Of a stretch of 64,000 nucleotides of DNA, positions 60,412 to 64,000 are shown piece by piece. The DNA lies in contig NZ_JAIVAH010000020.1 in the NCBI RefSeq assembly GCF_020171745.1, positions 175,317-239,316 of the forward strand, given 5' to 3'. How positions within the stretch are numbered: position 1 is the first letter of the stretch; every line of letters begins with the position of its first letter. Source of the stretch: Prescottella equi (lineage in GTDB: Bacteria; Actinomycetota; Actinomycetes; Mycobacteriales; Mycobacteriaceae). Under the pieces are notes generated by a model. The model was not told the DNA's origin, made no database searches, and saw only the letters and a list, made by a program, of their open reading frames with translations. The translations under genes and the position numbers were made by a program.

Positions 60412-61719
60412 ATGCGGCGTGCCCTCTGGTCGTCGGCGGCGGCGCTGACGACGATCTCGGCCCTCCTGCTCGCAGGGTGCGGCGGAGATTCCGGCACCGA
60501 GGACGTCTTCGGCGCGGGCGGCTGGCCGGGCATGCACTCCGACGCCCGCAACAGCGACACCAGCCCCGAGACCGGGTCGCGCTCCCTCGACTTCCAGTGG
60601 TCGCGACCGCTCGGCGGCCCGACGACCACGAACGCCTCCGTCGCCGCCAACGGGCAGATCTTCCTCACCGCCCGCACCGACGCGGGCTGCAACCTCTTCT
60701 CGTTCCACAGCGACACCGGTCGCAAGCGCTGGTGCACCCGCGTCGGCGCCGGTTCGGCCCTGTCGACGCCGGTGGTGGACCGCGCCACCAACGTGTACGT
60801 AGGCGAGGACGGCGCGATGCTCTCGTTCGACGAGCGCGGCCAATTGCGCTGGCAGACACCGGTCACCGGCACCCCGCTCTCGGCGCAGTTCACCGGGGAC
60901 GGGAACCTGCTGGTCGTGACGCAACTCGGGCAGGTCAACGTGCTCGACCCGCACACCGGCCGCACCGTCGCGGCGCCGTACGCCCTCATCCCGCCGGCGT
61001 CGTACACGCAGGGCGCGAACATCGACCCCCTGCCGAACGATCTGGGCATCGGCGACTGCTTCGCGGGCGGGCCGCTGTGCCCCGTCGCGACCTCCCCCGC
61101 GATCGACCTCGGGAACGGGCGCATCCTCGTCACGTTCTGGCGTCCCGGAGCTCCGCAGGCCGACCTGGTCGCCCTCCGGTACGACGGCGGCGAGCGGCCT
61201 CGGATCACCGAGGACTGGTCGACGAGCACGCTCGCCGGCGGTAGCGCGTCGGGCCCGGTTCTGTCGCGGGACGGAAAGACCGTGTACGCCGGAGACAACG
61301 TCGGCCACCTGTGGGCGGTCGACGCCGAGTCCGGCAGCGTCAAGTGGAAGTACGACCTCGGCTACGCGGCGCACGGTGGCCCGTCCGTCTCCGACCGCGG
61401 GGTGATCATTCCTGCAGGCGCCGAGGACGGACGCCTCCTGGCGCTGCGCGACCGCGGCGACCACGCCGAGATGCTGTGGGAACGCGCCGACGTCGTGCAG
61501 CGGGGCGCGACCGCCCAGACGTCCGGTTCCACCGCCTACACCGTCGTCCGGGACGATGCGAGCGGCCTCGCGCTCCTCACGTTCGACGCCGCGACCGGCG
61601 AGACACTCGACCAGGACGTCCTGCCCGGGGCGTCCGGATCGACAGCCGGCACCTCCGTCGGCCCCGACGGCGAGGTGCTCACCCCGACGCTGATCGGCGA
61701 ACTGTTCGTCCTGCGGTAG
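60412..61719 (+). CDS. PQQ-like beta-propeller lipoprotein (Rv3035-like)
   Basis: 435 residues. Signal peptide with lipobox LLLAGCGG at about 18-25, then repeated propeller strands (ATNVYVGEDGAMLSFDERGQLRWQTPV, GKTVYAGDNVGHLWAVDAESGSVKWKYDLG). Surface-exposed lipoprotein; ligand unknown. ATG at 60412 with GAGGAG seven bases before. Ends three bases from the convergent THUMP-like gene. Conserved beside the glucan genes in mycobacteria. Confidence 0.87.
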   Translation: MRRALWSSAAALTTISALLLAGCGGDSGTEDVFGAGGWPGMHSDARNSDTSPETGSRSLDFQWSRPLGGPTTTNASVAANGQIFLTARTDAGCNLFSFHSDTGRKRWCTRVGAGSALSTPVVDRATNVYVGEDGAMLSFDERGQLRWQTPVTGTPLSAQFTGDGNLLVVTQLGQVNVLDPHTGRTVAAPYALIPPASYTQGANIDPLPNDLGIGDCFAGGPLCPVATSPAIDLGNGRILVTFWRPGAPQADLVALRYDGGERPRITEDWSTSTLAGGSASGPVLSRDGKTVYAGDNVGHLWAVDAESGSVKWKYDLGYAAHGGPSVSDRGVIIPAGAEDGRLLALRDRGDHAEMLWERADVVQRGATAQTSGSTAYTVVRDDASGLALLTFDAATGETLDQDVLPGASGSTAGTSVGPDGEVLTPTLIGELFVLR

Positions 61720-61722
61720 CAG

Positions 61723-62880
61723 TCAGTCCCGCGCGGCGCACACGAACGCGACGGGCGTGCGCCCGATCCTGGTGAGCACCACCGACATCGGCGTGGTTCC
61801 GCGCAGCTTCAGCCGCGGCCGCAGCACGGCCGGGTCGATGTCGAGTCCGCGGACCAGGATCTCGGCCGAACCACAGTCGCGGGCCGCCAACTCCTGGCGC
61901 AACGCCTTCTCCGTGTACTTGAGCCGCGCCAGCACCCGGAACCCCCGCACCCCGTCCGGCACGCTGTCGCCAGTGAGGTACGCGATCCGCGGATCGAGCT
62001 GCCACAGCCCGTGCCTTGCCGCATAGTGGCGCACCAGACCGGCCCGCACGACGGCGCCGTCCGGGTCGATGATCCACTCCCCCGGCTCACGGTCGGGAAT
62101 GTCGTCGGACTCGGCGTCGGTGAGCTCCCAGGACGTCCCGTCCGACCGGAGCACACTCGCCCGCCGCCGCACGCCCGCCCCGGACAGGCCCGGCGACCAC
62201 AGGCAGGCCTCGCGCACACCGCCGTCGAGCGAGACGATCTCCACCTCGCCGTCCCAGTCCAGCCGGTCGAAGTCGAGACCCGGCGCGCACTTCACCGCGA
62301 GGTCGCGGCCCGCGTAGACGTCGAGCAGATCCGGCAGCGGAGGCATCAGCGCCGCCGGGTCGTGGGTGCGTTTGCCACCGCTCCGTCGCGCCGGATCGGC
62401 GATGACGACGGTGTCGCGCGTGCAGGGTCGCAGCGCGTCGGCACGGACCAGCGTCGCACCGGGGACGTTGTGCGACGCCATCGCCAGCCGCACCGGGTCG
62501 AGGTCACTGCCGATCACGGTGTCCGCCACCGGCACCAGCGCCGACAGTTCGGCCCCGACGGAGCACGTGACGTCGTGGACGCGGCGTCCGGACAGCCGCT
62601 GGCCGCGGTGGCGTGCGACCACAAGCGGGGTGGCCTGCTGCAGCGCGTCGTCCGTGAACAACCAGGACTCGGCGCCCGACAGTTTGGCCTCGGCCTTGCG
62701 CCGCAGCAGGACGGTCTCGATCAGCAGTCCCGCGCGGTCACCGAAACGCGTACGCGCCCGGCCGATGTCGGCCAGGCGCGTCCGCGTGGACAGTTCCGAC
62801 TCCGCCGTCTGTGCCAGCGCCGCAATGCCTTCGGCGCTGCGCAGGTAGTCGACGTCGTCGATCGTGAAGTCGTATCCCAA
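61723..62880 (-). CDS. THUMP-like SAM-dependent methyltransferase
   Basis: 385 residues: an N-terminal helical region, motif I VHDVTCSVGAELSALVP near 105, IGSDLDPVRLAMASHN, and VVIADPARRSGGKR near 155 (motif IV-like DPxRR), then a C-terminal THUMP-like/RNA-methylase-like region. Positional equivalent is Rv3037c. Acceptor unknown. The start is a TTG at 62880 (rare), 17 bases after the stop of the next gene, with no clear ribosome site, so coupling is likely. Confidence 0.83.
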   Translation of the reverse strand: MGYDFTIDDVDYLRSAEGIAALAQTAESELSTRTRLADIGRARTRFGDRAGLLIETVLLRRKAEAKLSGAESWLFTDDALQQATPLVVARHRGQRLSGRRVHDVTCSVGAELSALVPVADTVIGSDLDPVRLAMASHNVPGATLVRADALRPCTRDTVVIADPARRSGGKRTHDPAALMPPLPDLLDVYAGRDLAVKCAPGLDFDRLDWDGEVEIVSLDGGVREACLWSPGLSGAGVRRRASVLRSDGTSWELTDAESDDIPDREPGEWIIDPDGAVVRAGLVRHYAARHGLWQLDPRIAYLTGDSVPDGVRGFRVLARLKYTEKALRQELAARDCGSAEILVRGLDIDPAVLRPRLKLRGTTPMSVVLTRIGRTPVAFVCAARD

Positions 62881-62897
62881 AGCTCGTTCGACTCAGC

Positions 62898-63872
62898 TCA
62901 GTCGGTGGTGCCCGGCTTCACGCCGGTGATCATCACGTTGTAGAAGAAGTTGCGCGGGACGACGTGCTGGAGCACCTTGTCGTCCACCCAGCTCAGCGTC
63001 TTGAAGCCGCCGAACGCGAACTTGGCCCAGCCCCAGCCCAGCTTCTCCGGCGGCACGGCGGCCTCGAAGGTGCGGACCGGCCAGCCGAGCAGTGCCGCGG
63101 CGAACTCCTCCGTCTTGGCCTTGACCTCGACGGCACCGGCCGACTTCGCGATGTTCTCGAGGTCGGTGGGGTCGAAGGTGTGCAGGTCGACGACGGCCTC
63201 GAGTGCGGCGGCGCGCGACGACTCGTCGAGCTCGGCCTGCGGACGACGCCAGTCGGACAGGAACGGCAACTTGGTGACGTTGGTGGTCGCAGCCCACGTC
63301 GCGCGTCCGAGCCAGCGAGCGTAGACGTTGCCGATCGTGCTGGGCTCGCCGGCGAAAACGAATCGCCCGCCCGGCTTGAGCACGCGCAGTACCTCGCGCA
63401 GCGACTGCTCGACATCCGGGATGTGGTGCAGCACCGCGTGTCCGACGACGAGGTCGAAGGTGTTGTCCTCGTACGGGATCGTCTCGGCGTCGGCGACACG
63501 GCCGTCGACCGGCAGGCCGAGGTGCTCGGCGTTGCGCATCGCGACCTTCACCATGCCCGGCGACAGGTCGGTGACCGAACCGGTCTTCGCGACACCGCCC
63601 TGCATGAGGTTGAGCAGGAAGAAGCCGGTGCCGCAGCCCAGTTCGAGCGCCCGCTCGTACGGCAGCGGCTGATCGCCGGCGACGGCGTCGAAACGACCGC
63701 GCGCGTAGTCGATGCAGCGCTCGTCGTACGAGATAGACCACTTGTCGTCGTAGGTCTCCGCTTCCCAGTCGTGGTACAGGACCTGGGCGAGCTTCGTGTC
63801 CTGCAGCGCTGCCTCGACCTCTTCGGCCGTGGCGTGCGGGTTGGGCACGGGGTCTGTCGGGCTTGCAGTCAT
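62898..63872 (-). CDS. Class I SAM-dependent methyltransferase (Rv3038c-like)
   Basis: 324 residues from the ATG at 63872: motif I ALELGCGTGFFLLNLMQGG near 96, VTDLSPGMVKVAMRNAE, VVGHAVLHHIPDVEQSLREVLRVLKPGGRFVFAGEPS. The C-terminal third has a WLGRATWAATTNVTKLPF segment. Substrate unknown, but small-molecule or lipid methylation fits the type. First gene of a two-gene run with the THUMP-like gene. The promoter and a KstR-like site lie just upstream, and the predicted transcription start is at the ATG. Confidence 0.87.
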   Translation of the reverse strand: MTASPTDPVPNPHATAEEVEAALQDTKLAQVLYHDWEAETYDDKWSISYDERCIDYARGRFDAVAGDQPLPYERALELGCGTGFFLLNLMQGGVAKTGSVTDLSPGMVKVAMRNAEHLGLPVDGRVADAETIPYEDNTFDLVVGHAVLHHIPDVEQSLREVLRVLKPGGRFVFAGEPSTIGNVYARWLGRATWAATTNVTKLPFLSDWRRPQAELDESSRAAALEAVVDLHTFDPTDLENIAKSAGAVEVKAKTEEFAAALLGWPVRTFEAAVPPEKLGWGWAKFAFGGFKTLSWVDDKVLQHVVPRNFFYNVMITGVKPGTTD

Positions 63873-63879
63873 GCCGAGA

Positions 63880-63907
63880 ATCCTACCGAATGGTAAGGAA
63901 TGAACAA
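63880..63907 (-). promoter_or_regulatory. Promoter of the final methyltransferase gene
   Basis: On the minus strand TTGTTC (-35, 63907-63902), a 16-base spacer and TAGGAT (-10, 63885-63880). The predicted start, about 63873, is at the ATG (63872), so the transcript is probably leaderless. Confidence 0.65.
63884..63895. promoter_or_regulatory. Short operator-like site TACC-N4-GGTA
   Basis: TACC (63884-63887), GAAT, GGTA (63892-63895) covers the -10 side of the promoter. It repeats the core of the palindrome at 53937-53960. Confidence 0.5.
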
Positions 63908-63913
63908 GTTCTA
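63900..63913. promoter_or_regulatory. KstR-like operator
   Basis: On the minus strand TAGAACTTGTTCAT fits the KstR consensus TNNAACNNGTTNNA at every fixed position except the last A. The site overlaps the -35 of the methyltransferase promoter. Confidence 0.55.
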
Positions 63914-63932
63914 GTTTTGCGATACTTCCCTC

Positions 63933-63995
63933 CGCGTTTTGCGCACTTGTCGTCGTTCCCCGGGCCCGGGGACCACGACAAGTGCGCAAAACGCG
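63933..63995. terminator. Large perfect palindrome near the window edge
   Basis: 21-base arms (63933-63953 and 63975-63995) match perfectly, and the loop contains a second 14-base palindrome (63958-63971). It looks like a strong terminator for a gene beyond the right edge of the window, or for transcription coming from it. Confidence 0.7.
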
Positions 63996-64000
63996 AGAGG

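Overview
The window is a high-GC actinobacterial chromosome segment. It most likely comes from Rhodococcus or a close relative in the Nocardiaceae/Mycobacteriales. The evidence is the strong G/C preference at third codon positions, frequent GTG and TTG starts, a hupB with a long lysine/alanine tail, F420-related genes, a GltX plus GatCAB route to Gln-tRNA, and a gene order that from memory follows the Mycobacterium tuberculosis interval Rv2976c to Rv3038c (ung, thiL, ddlA, gpsA, fbiD, ppk1, mutT1, hupB, leuDC, the IclR gene, gltX, leuB, serA, ilvCNB, cfp6, gatB, pfkA, gatA/gatC, ligA, mnmA, iscS, etfAB, and the Rv3030-3032 glucan genes). There is no rRNA, CRISPR array, prophage or recognisable insertion sequence.

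Layout. 0-10 kb: an unidentified partial gene, ung, a gamma-class carbonic anhydrase-like gene, thiL, a stand-alone Lrp ligand-binding protein with a DUF3515 protein, ddl, gpsA, fbiD, ppk and mutT1. 10-15 kb: hupB, leuDC with its divergent IclR regulator, an F420/FMN split-barrel protein and a tiny DUF5302 protein. 14.8-17.7 kb: two identical tRNA-Glu(CTC) genes and a tRNA-Gln(CTG), all downstream of gltX, then an FAH-family gene. 17.9-28.5 kb: an MFS transporter and the branched-chain amino acid and serine genes leuB, serA, ilvC, ilvN, ilvB and ilvD. Upstream of ilvB there is a complete attenuator: promoter, a 15-residue leader peptide with six Leu/Val/Ile residues, and a hairpin followed by six T. 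28.5-36.5 kb: a DoxX protein, an LppZ-like lipoprotein, an antiporter, gatB, pfkA and a NarL-type two-component pair. 36.6-41 kb: an accessory patch with a membrane-tethered phospholipase A2-like protein overlapping a membrane alpha/beta-hydrolase, a DinB-like enzyme, a duplication scar, and a flavin monooxygenase. 41-54 kb: gatA/gatC, an ACT-domain protein, a GNAT protein, ligA, a MetE-core protein, mnmA, a cysteine desulfurase, an ornithine-lipid-like acyltransferase pair, and etfA/etfB. 54-64 kb: the glucan/methylglucose-type cluster (methyltransferase, GH57 enzyme, GT4 glycosyltransferase, acetyltransferase), alanine dehydrogenase, a beta-propeller lipoprotein and two more methyltransferases.

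How it fits together. GltX, its tRNA-Glu and tRNA-Gln genes and all three GatCAB subunits lie in one window, which matches an organism that makes Gln-tRNA by transamidation. IlvB/N/C/D and LeuB/C/D cover most of Ile, Val and Leu synthesis, with an attenuator at ilvB and an IclR regulator beside leuC. IscS and MnmA are back to back and can supply sulfur for tRNA thiolation. The etfBA promoter carries a perfect 10-bp inverted repeat whose core (TTACC-N4-GGTAA) recurs in shorter form at the last gene's promoter, where it neighbours a KstR-like site.

Most of the window is conserved housekeeping DNA. The least ordinary parts are the ilvB leader, the two operator-like sites, the 39.1-39.6 kb scar, the PLA2/hydrolase pair, and the repeat-rich hupB and doxX genes. 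I did not find a clear new defence or mobile system.
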